Below, one piece after another: positions 34,369 through 42,972 of a stretch of DNA of 64,000 nucleotides. The translations under genes and the position numbers were made by a program. The stretch covers positions 13,007 to 77,006 of the forward strand of contig CAKOYQ010000006.1 in assembly GCA_934130935.1 (NCBI GenBank), written 5' to 3'. A model generated the notes under the pieces. That model had not been told where the DNA came from. It worked only from the letters and a program-made list of their open reading frames with translations, and searched no databases. The DNA is from an uncultured Clostridia bacterium. GTDB lineage: Bacteria > Bacillota > Clostridia > TANB77 > CAG-508. Every line of letters begins with the position of its first letter. Positions within the stretch are counted from its first letter, which is position 1.

Positions 34369-34915
34369 ATTTCTACAAAAAGTTAAATTTAAAAAAGTAA
34401 TAATAAGTTTCATATATGTAATTATAATGATATGTATTTTATATAATATATTATTTTTGATAAATACATCTATATCTAAAAAAGAGTATTTTAAATTATA
34501 TGGATTTAGTTTCTTCTGTATGAAAACAAATTTAATGGAACAGGATATAAGCAAAAATGATTTAATTATTATTAAGGAAGCAGATTCTGAAGATTTACAA
34601 AATAATGATATTATTGCATATGATATAAATGGAAGAGTTAGAATAAACAAGATTGTATATTATGAACAAAATCAATACACAACAAAATCTAATAAAAATT
34701 ACTACCCTGATATTGAAACAATAACAGCTAGTCAAATTGTAGGAAAAAAGATTGCTAACATACCTTTTTTGGGAGTAATATTAGAATTGTTGCAGTCAAA
34801 AACAGTAAGTATTTTTACTCTGGTATTTTTGATTTTTACTTTTTGGTATAATAGATATATGTACTTAAGAAGAAATGAAAGAAACAAAAAAAGGAAAAAA
34901 TTGATAAAATTGTAA
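34340..34915 (+). CDS. SipW-like homologue lacking catalytic residues (second)
   Basis: This 191-aa protein starts at TTG inside the preceding gene. The N-terminal helix is at about 20-43 and the C-terminal helix at about 155-172. Aligned with the active copy, GYTFFEVATGSM becomes GFSFFCMKTNLM, so Leu65 replaces the catalytic Ser. The THR box becomes RINKIV, so the His is lost too. The rest of the fold (NDLIIIKE, ASQIVGKKIANIPFLG) is kept. It is translated by coupling with the active SipW, which suggests that the two form a complex. Start and catalytic loss are read directly. The role is inferred. Confidence 0.7.
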   Translation: MKKIKKGKIKFLQKVKFKKVIISFIYVIIMICILYNILFLINTSISKKEYFKLYGFSFFCMKTNLMEQDISKNDLIIIKEADSEDLQNNDIIAYDINGRVRINKIVYYEQNQYTTKSNKNYYPDIETITASQIVGKKIANIPFLGVILELLQSKTVSIFTLVFLIFTFWYNRYMYLRRNERNKKRKKLIKL

Positions 34916-34937
34916 TAGATAAAGAAAGGGAAAAGAA

Positions 34938-35732
34938 ATGTTATTTGCAGGACCAGGAGAATACCAACCATGTGAAATGTTTTCAACAGGACATTTTGAA
35001 CTAATGATTATAACAATATTTGGAATAATAGTAGCACTAAAAAATACGATGAATAAGACTAAACAAGAGGTAAAAAAAATTATCAAAGAGTGCACAATAA
35101 CAATGTGGATTTTAGAAGTAATAATGATAGCATTTAAGCTATCAACAGGAGATGTAAAAAATTTAAATAATTATGTTCCATTGTACTATTGTAGTTTATT
35201 ATTATATGCAGGAATGTTAAGTTCATTTGCAAAAAATAAACTCAAAAGAGTAGGTGATGTATTTTTAGCTACAGGAGGTATAATTGGTGGAATTGTTTTT
35301 ATGATACTTCCAACAACATCATTGCCAGAATATCCAATGTTACATATAGTCAGTTTGCATAGTTTCTTGTTTCACGGAACAATGGTATATTTGGGATTAT
35401 TGATAAATGTAACACATTATATAAATTTAGAGTTATCAGATATAAAATATTATGCCATTCTTGTAGGAGTTGTTTGTGTAGTAGCATATGCTATAAATAA
35501 AATATTTGATAGTAATTTGATGTTTATTTCAAAAAATTTTCCTGGAACACCAGTAGAAATTTTATATAATGCAACAGGCAAATTTTTTACACCAGTGATA
35601 TCTATTGCTCAAATGACATTACCGTTTTATATTGTGTATGGAATTAAATCATTAATAGGGCAAAAACGGAACCGACCCCAAATGTCCCTAAGGGCAAAAA
35701 TGGAACCGACCCCAAATTGCTCTAAAAAATAA
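34938..35732 (+). CDS. YwaF-family integral membrane protein with repeat-encoded tail
   Basis: This 264-aa protein has about six hydrophobic segments and the conserved pieces PLYYCSLLLYAG and HIVSLHSFLFHGTMVYLG, typical of the YwaF/TIGR02206 family of unknown function. AAAGGG lies before the ATG. The last 23 codons, from about QKRNRPQM to the stop, are read from two 31-bp repeats inserted at the 3' end, so the native C-terminus is probably at LIG. It lies at the end of the surface-locus transcript but may belong with the downstream housekeeping genes. Confidence 0.78.
   Translation: MLFAGPGEYQPCEMFSTGHFELMIITIFGIIVALKNTMNKTKQEVKKIIKECTITMWILEVIMIAFKLSTGDVKNLNNYVPLYYCSLLLYAGMLSSFAKNKLKRVGDVFLATGGIIGGIVFMILPTTSLPEYPMLHIVSLHSFLFHGTMVYLGLLINVTHYINLELSDIKYYAILVGVVCVVAYAINKIFDSNLMFISKNFPGTPVEILYNATGKFFTPVISIAQMTLPFYIVYGIKSLIGQKRNRPQMSLRAKMEPTPNCSKK
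35658..35722. repeat. Tandem pair of 31-bp repeats at the end of the YwaF-like gene
   Basis: Units at 35658-35688 and 35692-35722 lie in the same orientation as those at 6292. They end 21 bases before the polA start. The second unit has GCTCT in place of GCCC at its end. Confidence 0.9.
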
Positions 35733-35742
35733 GGAGGATGAG

Positions 35743-38457
35743 ATGGAAAAATTAGTTTTAATAGATGGTAATAGTATAATGAATAGAGCATTTTATGGAA
35801 TAATGGGAAGTAAAATGTTAACAACGAAAGATGGAAAATATACAAATGCAATATATGGATTTTTAGCAATTATGTTTAAGATTTTAGATGACATAAAACC
35901 TCAATATTTGGCTGTAGCATTTGATTTAAAAGGTCCAACAGCAAGACATGAGCTATACAAAGAGTACAAAGCTAACCGTCATGGAATGCCAGAAGAATTA
36001 GCAGAACAAATGCCTGTAATTAAAGAAATTTTAAAAGCTATGAATATAGATGTAATAGAAAAGCAGGGATATGAGGGAGATGACATATTGGGAACACTTG
36101 CAAAATATGGAGAGAAACAAGGTCTTGAAGTTACTATTCTTTCAGGAGATAGAGATACATTCCAACTTGCAAGTGATCATATAACAATAAGAATTCCTAG
36201 AACTAAAGCTGGAAAAACAGAAACTGATGATTACAATAGAAAAAAAGTTTTAGAAGAATATGGAATTGAACCAGAACAATTAATAGAAGTTAAAGCATTG
36301 CAAGGAGATGCATCTGATAATATTCCTGGTGTTCCAGGGGTAGGGCCTAAAACAGCAATTTCATTAATACAAAGATATGGCACAGTAGATGAATTGTATA
36401 GAAAAATAGAAAATGGAGAAGACGATTTAAAAGGAAAACAAAGGGAAAACATAGTAAATAATAAAGATATGGCTGAGATTTCTAGAAAGTTGGGAGAGAT
36501 AAATACAAATGTACCAATAGAAGATACCTTAGAACAAATAAAATTGGAAGAGTGGGACAAGCCTAAAGTATTAGAGATATTTGAAGAACTAAGATTTAAT
36601 AGATATATAGATAAATTTGGGCTAAGAAATGCTTCAAGTGTTGATGGTACAAATGCTATTGAAAATTCAAAAGAAAAGCATTTCGAGATTGAACAAACAA
36701 CAAAGATTCCAGATTTAAAGCAAGAAGGAAAATTGTATTATTACTTAGAAACAAGAGAAAATAAAGACTCACAAAATATAATAAAAAAAGAGATAATAGG
36801 AATAAGTATATATTCAAATAATAAAATATACTATATACTTTCACATGAGGGATTTGAAGAACAACTAAAAGAATTATTTGAAGATGAAAATATTGAAAAA
36901 TATGGGTATGATTTAGCACAGGATTATATTTTACTTAAACAAATAGGTATAACAATGCAAAATATAGTATATGATGCAAAAATAGCTTCATATATATTAA
37001 ATCCAACAAGTAAATATACAATGAATGTGATTGCAAGAGATTATTTAGAAATAGACAATGCAGAATACTTACAAAGTCAAGGGGCAAAGGATGTTGATAA
37101 TGTACAAACATCATTATTTGACATTGGAGGAGATAATATACAAGAAAGTGAAAGTAAGAAGATTGAAAATTGTTTATATGCAGAAGAGGTTTATAAACTA
37201 GCAGAAGTAACAATGAAGAAGTTAGAAGAGATAGATGCACTTGAGTTATTTAAAAATATAGATATGCCAACAGTGCAGGTGCTAGCAGAAATGCAATGGA
37301 ATGGAATGTATGTTGATTTGCAGGAGTTAGAGAGTTATGGAAAATCATTAAAAGATAAATTGGAGATATTAACTAAAGAAATATATAATCTTTGTGATGA
37401 AGAATTTAATATTAATTCAACAAAACAATTAGGAGAGATTTTGTTTGAAAAGCTTAAACTAACAGTTGTTAAAAAGACAAAAAGTGGTTATTCAACAGAT
37501 GTGGATGTTTTAGAGAAAATAAAAGATGAACATCCTGTAATAGAAAAGATATTGGAATATAGACAATTAATGAAATTGAATTCAACATATGTAGAAGGAA
37601 TGAAACCATATATAAATAATAAGACTAATAGAATACACTCATTTTTTCATCAAACAATAACTGCTACAGGTAGAATAAGTTCAACAGAGCCAAACCTTCA
37701 AAATATACCAACAAGATTTGAACTTGGAAAGCAATTAAGAAAAGTATTTAAACCAGCAGAAGGATGTTTATATATTGATGCAGATTATTCACAAATAGAA
37801 CTAAGAGTATTAGCTCATATATCAAATGATGAACATATGGTACAGGCATTTATAAATGGAGAAGATATTCACAAACAAGCAGCTTCTAAGGTATTTAATA
37901 CTCCAATGGATGAGGTTACAAAAGAACAAAGAAGTAATGCTAAGGCTGTAAACTTTGGAATTGTTTATGGAATTAGTGATTTTGGGTTGGGAGAGCAACT
38001 TCAAATATCAAGAAAAAAGGCTAAACAATATATAGAGCAGTATTTGGAACAGTATTCTGGAATAAAACAGTTTATGATAGATATTGTGGAACAGGCAAAA
38101 GAAAAAGGATATGTAGAAACATTATTTAAAAGAAGAAGATATATACCAGAGTTAAAGTCTAATAATTATATGGTGCGTCAATTTGGTAGTAGAGCGGCAA
38201 TGAATACTCCAATTCAAGGAACAGCGGCAGATATTATGAAAATTGCTATGATAGATGTTTTTAGAGAGTTGAAAAATCGAGATATGAAGTCAAAGATTGT
38301 GCTTCAAGTTCATGATGAAATGATGATTGAAGCTCCTTTAGAAGAGGTTGAAGATGTTAAAGAGATATTACAAAAGTGTATGGAAAATGCTTGTAAGTTA
38401 AATGTACCGTTAATTGCTGAAGTGTCTGAGGCTACTAATTGGTATGATTGTAAATGA
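35743..38457 (+). CDS. polA: DNA polymerase I
   Basis: This 904-aa repair and Okazaki-processing polymerase has three regions. Residues 1-300 are the 5'-3' exonuclease (LIDGNSIMNRAFYG, ALQGDASDNIPGVPGVGPKTA). Residues 310-490 occupy the place of the proofreading domain, but the expected DxE start reads YYYLETRENK, so proofreading is probably lost. Residues 500-904 are the family A polymerase: TGRISSTEPNLQNIP, DADYSQIELRVLAHIS with the catalytic Asp, the O-helix NAKAVNFGIVYG, and QVHDEMMIEAP with the second Asp. AAGGAGG precedes the ATG. Length is typical of PolA. Confidence 0.96.
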   Translation: MEKLVLIDGNSIMNRAFYGIMGSKMLTTKDGKYTNAIYGFLAIMFKILDDIKPQYLAVAFDLKGPTARHELYKEYKANRHGMPEELAEQMPVIKEILKAMNIDVIEKQGYEGDDILGTLAKYGEKQGLEVTILSGDRDTFQLASDHITIRIPRTKAGKTETDDYNRKKVLEEYGIEPEQLIEVKALQGDASDNIPGVPGVGPKTAISLIQRYGTVDELYRKIENGEDDLKGKQRENIVNNKDMAEISRKLGEINTNVPIEDTLEQIKLEEWDKPKVLEIFEELRFNRYIDKFGLRNASSVDGTNAIENSKEKHFEIEQTTKIPDLKQEGKLYYYLETRENKDSQNIIKKEIIGISIYSNNKIYYILSHEGFEEQLKELFEDENIEKYGYDLAQDYILLKQIGITMQNIVYDAKIASYILNPTSKYTMNVIARDYLEIDNAEYLQSQGAKDVDNVQTSLFDIGGDNIQESESKKIENCLYAEEVYKLAEVTMKKLEEIDALELFKNIDMPTVQVLAEMQWNGMYVDLQELESYGKSLKDKLEILTKEIYNLCDEEFNINSTKQLGEILFEKLKLTVVKKTKSGYSTDVDVLEKIKDEHPVIEKILEYRQLMKLNSTYVEGMKPYINNKTNRIHSFFHQTITATGRISSTEPNLQNIPTRFELGKQLRKVFKPAEGCLYIDADYSQIELRVLAHISNDEHMVQAFINGEDIHKQAASKVFNTPMDEVTKEQRSNAKAVNFGIVYGISDFGLGEQLQISRKKAKQYIEQYLEQYSGIKQFMIDIVEQAKEKGYVETLFKRRRYIPELKSNNYMVRQFGSRAAMNTPIQGTAADIMKIAMIDVFRELKNRDMKSKIVLQVHDEMMIEAPLEEVEDVKEILQKCMENACKLNVPLIAEVSEATNWYDCK

Positions 38458-38477
38458 CATAGGGCAAACTCATGCGG

Positions 38478-38894
38478 GGGACATATGGGGTCGGTTCCAT
38501 TTTTGACCTGGGCAATTTGGGGTCGGTTCCGTTTGGTCCCAAGGGTAATTCGGGGTCGGTTCCTTTTTTGCCCTTTTATTATATAGCTAATTTATTAATA
38601 TTAAATATAAACTTTGCATTACATTCCCTCGATTCATTACGAAACTTAAGAAATTCTAACTTATTTTATGGCACCCTTCCACTCTCGTGAACTCTTTCCA
38701 TAAAATTTCATAGAATTTCTAAAGTTTCTCCAATCATATTCGTCATTTCATTTAAAGTTTATATTTAATGTTAATAATTATGTTATTTAAGAGAAAAGGG
38801 GCAAAAAAGGAACCGACCCCGAATTACCCTTGGGACCAAACGGAACCGACCCCAAATTGCCCAGGTCAAAAATGGAACCGACCCCATATGTCCC
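38478..38894. mobile_element. Composite palindrome: three 31-bp units per arm around a MITE
   Basis: The left arm (38478-38573) has three GGGGTCGGTTCC units. The right arm (about 38797-38894) carries the exact inverse order. Matching variant bases (CATATG, GTTTGGTCCC, TTCGGGG) appear in mirror positions, so the arms arose by inversion or hairpin copying. The 186-bp MITE lies between. It starts 21 bases after the polA stop and ends just before the next ribosome site. Confidence 0.88.
38592..38777. mobile_element. MITE-like element, 186 bp (copy A)
   Basis: Terminal inverted repeats of 24 bp (38592-38615 and 38754-38777, one mismatch), with TTATTAATATTAAATA at the left end. It is nearly identical to the element at 63079 and related internally to the one at 23177. 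Confidence 0.85.
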
Positions 38895-38911
38895 TAAAAG
38901 GAGAGATATAT

Positions 38912-39478
38912 TTGAAAAAAAAGGTAAGGAAAAAATTAAAAAAATGGTTAATAATTTTTACAATACTCGTATTGATAGTTATAGTAGCAGTACCTATAAA
39001 AAAACAAATGACAAAGATTTTATATAAAAAAGAATATGCGGAATATGTAAATAAATATGCAGAAGAGTATGGTGTAGAAAAAAATTTGGTATATGCTTTA
39101 ATAAAAGCAGAAAGCAACTTTAATCCAAAGGCGATATCGCATCAAAATGCTAACGGATTAATGCAACTAATGTATCCAACAGCAGAAGAATTAGCTAATA
39201 AATGTCAAATAAAATTAACAAAGGAGAATATATTAGATCCAGATATTAATATAAATTTAGGAACACAATATATTGCCATATTATTAGATAAATATGAGTG
39301 TGTGGAGTTAGCTCTTGCAGCATATAATGCAGGTAGTGGAAATGTTGATAAGTGGATAAAAAAAGGAATAATAAAATCTGATGGCTCAGACATAGAAAAT
39401 ATTCCATATAAAGAAACCAACATGTATGTTAGAAAAATAATGAGAGATTATGAAATTTATATTGAACTGGAAAGCTAA
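38912..39478 (+). CDS. Membrane-anchored lytic transglycosylase (SLT family)
   Basis: I take the TTG at 38912, six bases after AAGGAGA. Longer frames read through the repeats and are artefacts. The 188-aa product has a basic start, one membrane helix (about residues 11-27) and a C-terminal SLT domain that would cleave peptidoglycan glycan chains. It shows ALIKAESNFNP with the catalytic Glu, then ISHQNANGLMQLM and ALAAYNAGSGNV. Size and layout match small clostridial transglycosylases of the Slt/YjbJ kind. Confidence 0.9.
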   Translation: MKKKVRKKLKKWLIIFTILVLIVIVAVPIKKQMTKILYKKEYAEYVNKYAEEYGVEKNLVYALIKAESNFNPKAISHQNANGLMQLMYPTAEELANKCQIKLTKENILDPDININLGTQYIAILLDKYECVELALAAYNAGSGNVDKWIKKGIIKSDGSDIENIPYKETNMYVRKIMRDYEIYIELES

Positions 39479-39483
39479 GATTA

Positions 39484-39512
39484 TTGACAAAATCAAAATA
39501 GATTGTTAATAT
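39484..39512 (+). promoter_or_regulatory. Promoter of the yqeG-like operon
   Basis: TTGACA (39484-39489), 17 bp, TAATAT (39507-39512), 46 bases before the ATG at 39559. Confidence 0.65.
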
Positions 39513-39558
39513 ATAAACATGAAAAACGAATTTAACAGACTCAAATTAGGAGGTTTGC

Positions 39559-40083
39559 ATGATATTATATCCAAAAGCACATTTTAAAAGTGTTACAGAG
39601 ATTACAATAAATTTTTTACAAAATAATAAAATAAATGCATTAATACTGGATGTGGATAATACATTAATCGATTATAATAAAAATCTATCACAGGAAATAA
39701 TAGACTGGGCAGAGGATTTAAAAGAGAATAAAATTAAACTATATATATTATCAAATACAAATAAAAAAGAAAAAGTCAAAGAAGTTGCAAAAAAGCTAAA
39801 AGTAGAATATATATATTTTGCTAAAAAACCATTAAAATCAGGATTTAAAAGGGTTCAAAAGATATTAAAAGAAAAGTCAGAAAATATTGGAGTTGTTGGA
39901 GACCAGATATTTACAGATGTAGTGGGAGGAAACAGATGCAACATGTTTACAATATTAGTAGAACCAATCGCGGAAAAAGATATATGGATTACAATGATAA
40001 AAAGACCAATAGAAAATGCAATTAAAAATAAATATTTAAAAAAAACAAAGGAAGGGGAGTATGGTAGAACCATACAGAAATAA
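39559..40083 (+). CDS. YqeG-family HAD phosphatase
   Basis: This 174-aa HAD subfamily IIIA phosphatase has motif I LILDVDNTLID (nucleophile Asp and acid/base Asp), motif II LSNTNKK, a conserved Lys in FAKKPLKSGF, and motif IV GVVGDQIFTDVVGGNR. This set and the start LYPKAHFKSV match YqeG, related to phosphatidylglycerophosphate phosphatase. AGGAGG precedes the ATG. It is followed two bases later by a prepilin peptidase gene. A role in phosphatidylglycerol synthesis is possible. The substrate is not certain. Confidence 0.88.
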   Translation: MILYPKAHFKSVTEITINFLQNNKINALILDVDNTLIDYNKNLSQEIIDWAEDLKENKIKLYILSNTNKKEKVKEVAKKLKVEYIYFAKKPLKSGFKRVQKILKEKSENIGVVGDQIFTDVVGGNRCNMFTILVEPIAEKDIWITMIKRPIENAIKNKYLKKTKEGEYGRTIQK

Positions 40084-40085
40084 AA

Positions 40086-40832
40086 ATGTATATAAATGAC
40101 ACAAATATAGGATTTTACATAGCTGCTGCAATAATAGGATTATTAGTGGGGCAGTTTACAGACTGGATGTGTAAGAGATTACCAGAAAACAAAAAAGTAT
40201 TTTCTACAGATATATTTAGAGAATACAAAATTCAATTTAGACCTAATTACATATTGATGATTATAACCTCAATAATTTATGTAGGCATGATATATAATTG
40301 GGGAGTACAAGATAATCTTATAGGAAATTTAAATTTAATAAAATATTTATTATTAGTACCTATGCTTTTATCAGTATTTATTATAGATTATAAATTACGA
40401 ATAATACCAGATAGGCTTAATTTAACTATGTTTGAAATAGGTATTGTAATAGCTTTTATATATGGCTTTTCAAATGTTGCTATAACAATAGATTTATTAT
40501 TGGGAATGTTAGCTGGTGGAGGAATATTTTTACTGATGGCTGTAGTTGGAAATTTGATATATGGTAAAGACGCAATGGGATTTGGAGATGTCAAATTTAT
40601 GACAGCTCTGGGTTTATATTTTGGATTTACTAATATTATACTAATATCACTAATGGCATTTTTATTAGGAGCAATTATAGCAATAGTTTTAATAATTTGT
40701 AGAGTAAAAAAATCAAGTGAACATATACCATTTGGACCATTTATCGTAATTTCAACATTAATATGTATGTTTGTACCAATAGATGTAATAATTGGTACAG
40801 TAAGAACAATCTTTACACTTGGTATTATATAA
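40086..40832 (+). CDS. A24-family prepilin peptidase
   Basis: This 248-aa polytopic membrane aspartyl protease would process type IV prepilin-like leaders. The two catalytic Asp motifs are IDYKLRIIPDRLN and GFGDVKFM, with the intervening Gly-rich membrane helix GMLAGGGIFLLMAVVGN. The N-terminal CxxC methyltransferase domain of PilD-type enzymes is missing (only C-K-R is seen near residue 29). No pilin or pilus ATPase genes are near. It starts directly after the yqeG-like gene. Its substrate in this cell is unknown. Confidence 0.88.
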   Translation: MYINDTNIGFYIAAAIIGLLVGQFTDWMCKRLPENKKVFSTDIFREYKIQFRPNYILMIITSIIYVGMIYNWGVQDNLIGNLNLIKYLLLVPMLLSVFIIDYKLRIIPDRLNLTMFEIGIVIAFIYGFSNVAITIDLLLGMLAGGGIFLLMAVVGNLIYGKDAMGFGDVKFMTALGLYFGFTNIILISLMAFLLGAIIAIVLIICRVKKSSEHIPFGPFIVISTLICMFVPIDVIIGTVRTIFTLGII

Positions 40833-40854
40833 TAACAGAAAGGATGTAATCAAA

Positions 40855-41916
40855 ATGAATCGAAAAATGCAATGGTTAAGAAACCAACTATTAAGTTCAA
40901 ATTTACAGGGAATGATAGTAACAAATCCTATAAATATCAAATACTTAACAAATATTCAAGCAGAAGGAATATTGTTAGTAACTAGAAAAGAAAATATATT
41001 TATAACAGATGGAAGATATATTGAAGATGTACACAATACACTAACATTGTTTGATGAAATAGTTGTATATGATGCAAAAGGATTAACTAAAGATGATTAT
41101 GAGAATTTCTTTATGTTTTGTGAAAATGTTGGATTTGAAGAAAATTATGTTACCTATGCAAAATACAAGGAATATATGCGAAAATATAAAGTTAATAGTT
41201 TGGTAGAGACAGAAAAAATGATTGAAAAGCAAAGAATGGTTAAAGATGAAGAGGAAATAGAAAATCTTAGAAAAGCATGTAAAGTCACAGATGAATGTTT
41301 TGAGCATATTGTAAATTATATTAGACCTGGAATGACAGAAAAACAGATTTCAAGGGAGATTGACTACTATTATTATAAAAATGCACAAGGACTTTCATTT
41401 GAAACAATAGTTGCTTCAGGAGAAAATTCATCTAAGCCACATGCAATTCCAACAGATAGGAAGATTCAAAATGTAGATATAATTACAATCGACATGGGAT
41501 GTAAAATAAATGGATATTGTTCAGATATGACAAGGACTATTTTTGTTGGGCAAGTACCTGAATATGTAAAACCAGTATATGAATTAGTTTTAAAGAATCA
41601 GAAGCAAGTTTTACAAGACATGAAAGAAAATGCTAATACAAAGCAAATTGCAAAAATGGTAGATAATGATTTCAAATTAAATAATTATGATTTGATTCAT
41701 GCATTGGGACATGGTGTAGGACTAGAGATTCATGAAGGACCGGTATTAAGTATAAATTCTGAAAACATTCTTAGAGAAAATATGGTTGTTACAAATGAAC
41801 CTGGTATTTATATTCCAGGACAATTTGGAGTTAGAATTGAAGATACAGTTCTTATTACAAAGGGTGGTTGTGAAACACTTACAAAATCTAATAAAAATTA
41901 TGTTATTGTGAAATAA
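40855..41916 (+). CDS. Xaa-Pro peptidase (M24 family)
   Basis: I choose the ATG at 40855 with AGAAAGGA upstream, giving 353 aa. An earlier ATG lies inside the preceding gene. Residues 1-130 are the creatinase-like N-domain. The pita-bread domain holds the dimetal ligands: ITIDMGC and CSDMTRTIF (two Asp), GHGVGLEIHE (His), TNEPGIY (Glu) and GVRIEDT (Glu). It would remove the N-terminal residue before Pro from peptides in the cytoplasm. In clostridia this gene normally precedes efp, as here. Confidence 0.93.
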   Translation: MNRKMQWLRNQLLSSNLQGMIVTNPINIKYLTNIQAEGILLVTRKENIFITDGRYIEDVHNTLTLFDEIVVYDAKGLTKDDYENFFMFCENVGFEENYVTYAKYKEYMRKYKVNSLVETEKMIEKQRMVKDEEEIENLRKACKVTDECFEHIVNYIRPGMTEKQISREIDYYYYKNAQGLSFETIVASGENSSKPHAIPTDRKIQNVDIITIDMGCKINGYCSDMTRTIFVGQVPEYVKPVYELVLKNQKQVLQDMKENANTKQIAKMVDNDFKLNNYDLIHALGHGVGLEIHEGPVLSINSENILRENMVVTNEPGIYIPGQFGVRIEDTVLITKGGCETLTKSNKNYVIVK

Positions 41917-41930
41917 ATATGTATGAATAC

Positions 41931-41959
41931 TTGATTTTTGTACAGAAATAGTGTAAAAT
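41931..41959 (+). promoter_or_regulatory. Promoter of efp
   Basis: TTGATT (41931-41936), 17 bp, TAAAAT (41954-41959), 47 bases before the efp ATG. Confidence 0.6.
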
Positions 41960-42006
41960 GGAATAAGTTGAAAAATTATGTAAAGAAATTGAAAGGAGAA
42001 ATTAAC

Positions 42007-42573
42007 ATGGCAGGAGTATATATGGCAGGAGATTTTAGAAATGGAACAACATTTGAAATGGATGGAGGAGTTTTTAGAGTTGTAGAGTTTCAACATGTAA
42101 AACCAGGAAAAGGAGCAGCATTTGTTAGAACAAAATTAAAAAATGTAATAACAGGAGCAGTTTTAGAAAAAACATTTAATCCATCAGATAAATATCCTGG
42201 AGCAGAAATTGAAAAAAGAACAATGCAATATTTATACAATGATGGAGATTTATATTATTTTATGGATAATGAAACATATGATCAAATGCCATTAAATAAA
42301 GAAGATATAGGAGATTGTTTAAAATATTTAAAAGAAAATATGGAAGTAACAATACTTTCTTTTAAAGGAAAAGTTTTTGCAGTTGAACCACCAATATTCG
42401 TAGAGTTAGAGGTAACTTATACAGAGCCAGGCTTTGCTGGAAATACTACAACAACATCAGGAAAGCCAGCAACATTAGAAACAGGATTAGAATTACAAGT
42501 TCCTATGTTTATAAATATTGGTGATATTCTAAGAATTGATACACGTACATGTGAATATATGGAAAGGGTATAA
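42007..42573 (+). CDS. efp: Translation elongation factor P
   Basis: The start is the ATG at 42007 with AAAGGAG nine bases upstream, giving 188 aa. EF-P helps ribosomes pass polyproline stretches. Domain I carries the tip loop HVKPGKGAAF with Lys35 at the modifiable position, followed by VRTKLKN. Domain II holds YLYNDGDLYYFMDNETYDQ, and domain III holds the EF-P signature around VTYTEPGFAGNTTT and INIGDILRIDTRT. It is a textbook length. A gene for EF-P modification is not seen nearby. Confidence 0.97.
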   Translation: MAGVYMAGDFRNGTTFEMDGGVFRVVEFQHVKPGKGAAFVRTKLKNVITGAVLEKTFNPSDKYPGAEIEKRTMQYLYNDGDLYYFMDNETYDQMPLNKEDIGDCLKYLKENMEVTILSFKGKVFAVEPPIFVELEVTYTEPGFAGNTTTTSGKPATLETGLELQVPMFINIGDILRIDTRTCEYMERV

Positions 42574-42576
42574 ATT

Positions 42577-42741
42577 ATGTCAGAAAAAGAAATGATTGAA
42601 AAAATAGAGCAACTTGAAAAAAGAGTTGCAGAATTAGAAAAAAATGTTTCTTACATTCAAGAAGATATCTATGAGTTTGTAGAAGATGATGATGCTGAAT
42701 GTGGTGGACATTGCTCTCATTGTGATGGATGTGGAGAATAA
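42577..42741 (+). CDS. Small Cys-rich coiled-coil protein, 54 aa
   Basis: ATG at 42577, only three bases after the efp stop, so it is translated in the same operon, with GAAAGGG inside the end of efp. Residues 1-35 form a coiled coil (IEKIEQLEKRVAELEK). The last 14 residues form CGGHCSHCDGCGE, four Cys and one His that could bind a metal ion. I know of no assigned function. The operon with efp suggests a translation-related role, which is weak inference. A strong terminator follows. Confidence 0.7.
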   Translation: MSEKEMIEKIEQLEKRVAELEKNVSYIQEDIYEFVEDDDAECGGHCSHCDGCGE

Positions 42742-42760
42742 AATTATCAAAATAATTGTG

Positions 42761-42803
42761 AAAGAGCCAATTTTACTGATAAAGTAAACTAGGCTCTTTA
42801 TTT
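42761..42803 (+). terminator. Terminator of the efp operon
   Basis: AAAGAGCC / GGCTCTTT outer stem with an inner TTTACT/AGTAAA stem, then ATTT. Confidence 0.8.
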
Positions 42804-42922
42804 GTATATATAAAGAAAGGTTTTTAAAATTCACAAATCGTTCACAAATATTTTGTATAATAAAATCAAATTTTATAAACTTGAAAAAAGCAAGCAATTA
42901 TGATATATTACTCAAAAGAATT

Positions 42923-42953
42923 GGGCAAAAACGGAACCGACCCCAAATTGCCC
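42923..42953. repeat. 31-bp repeat unit (single)
   Basis: One complete unit, GGGCAAAAACGG to TTGCCC, ending three bases before the ribosome site of the next gene. Confidence 0.9.
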
Positions 42954-42972
42954 AAGAAAGGAAAAAGTGAAT

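Noticed and set aside
38472..38690. 72-aa frame across the repeats after polA
   Set aside because: It is read entirely from the palindromic repeats and MITE, with no ribosome site.
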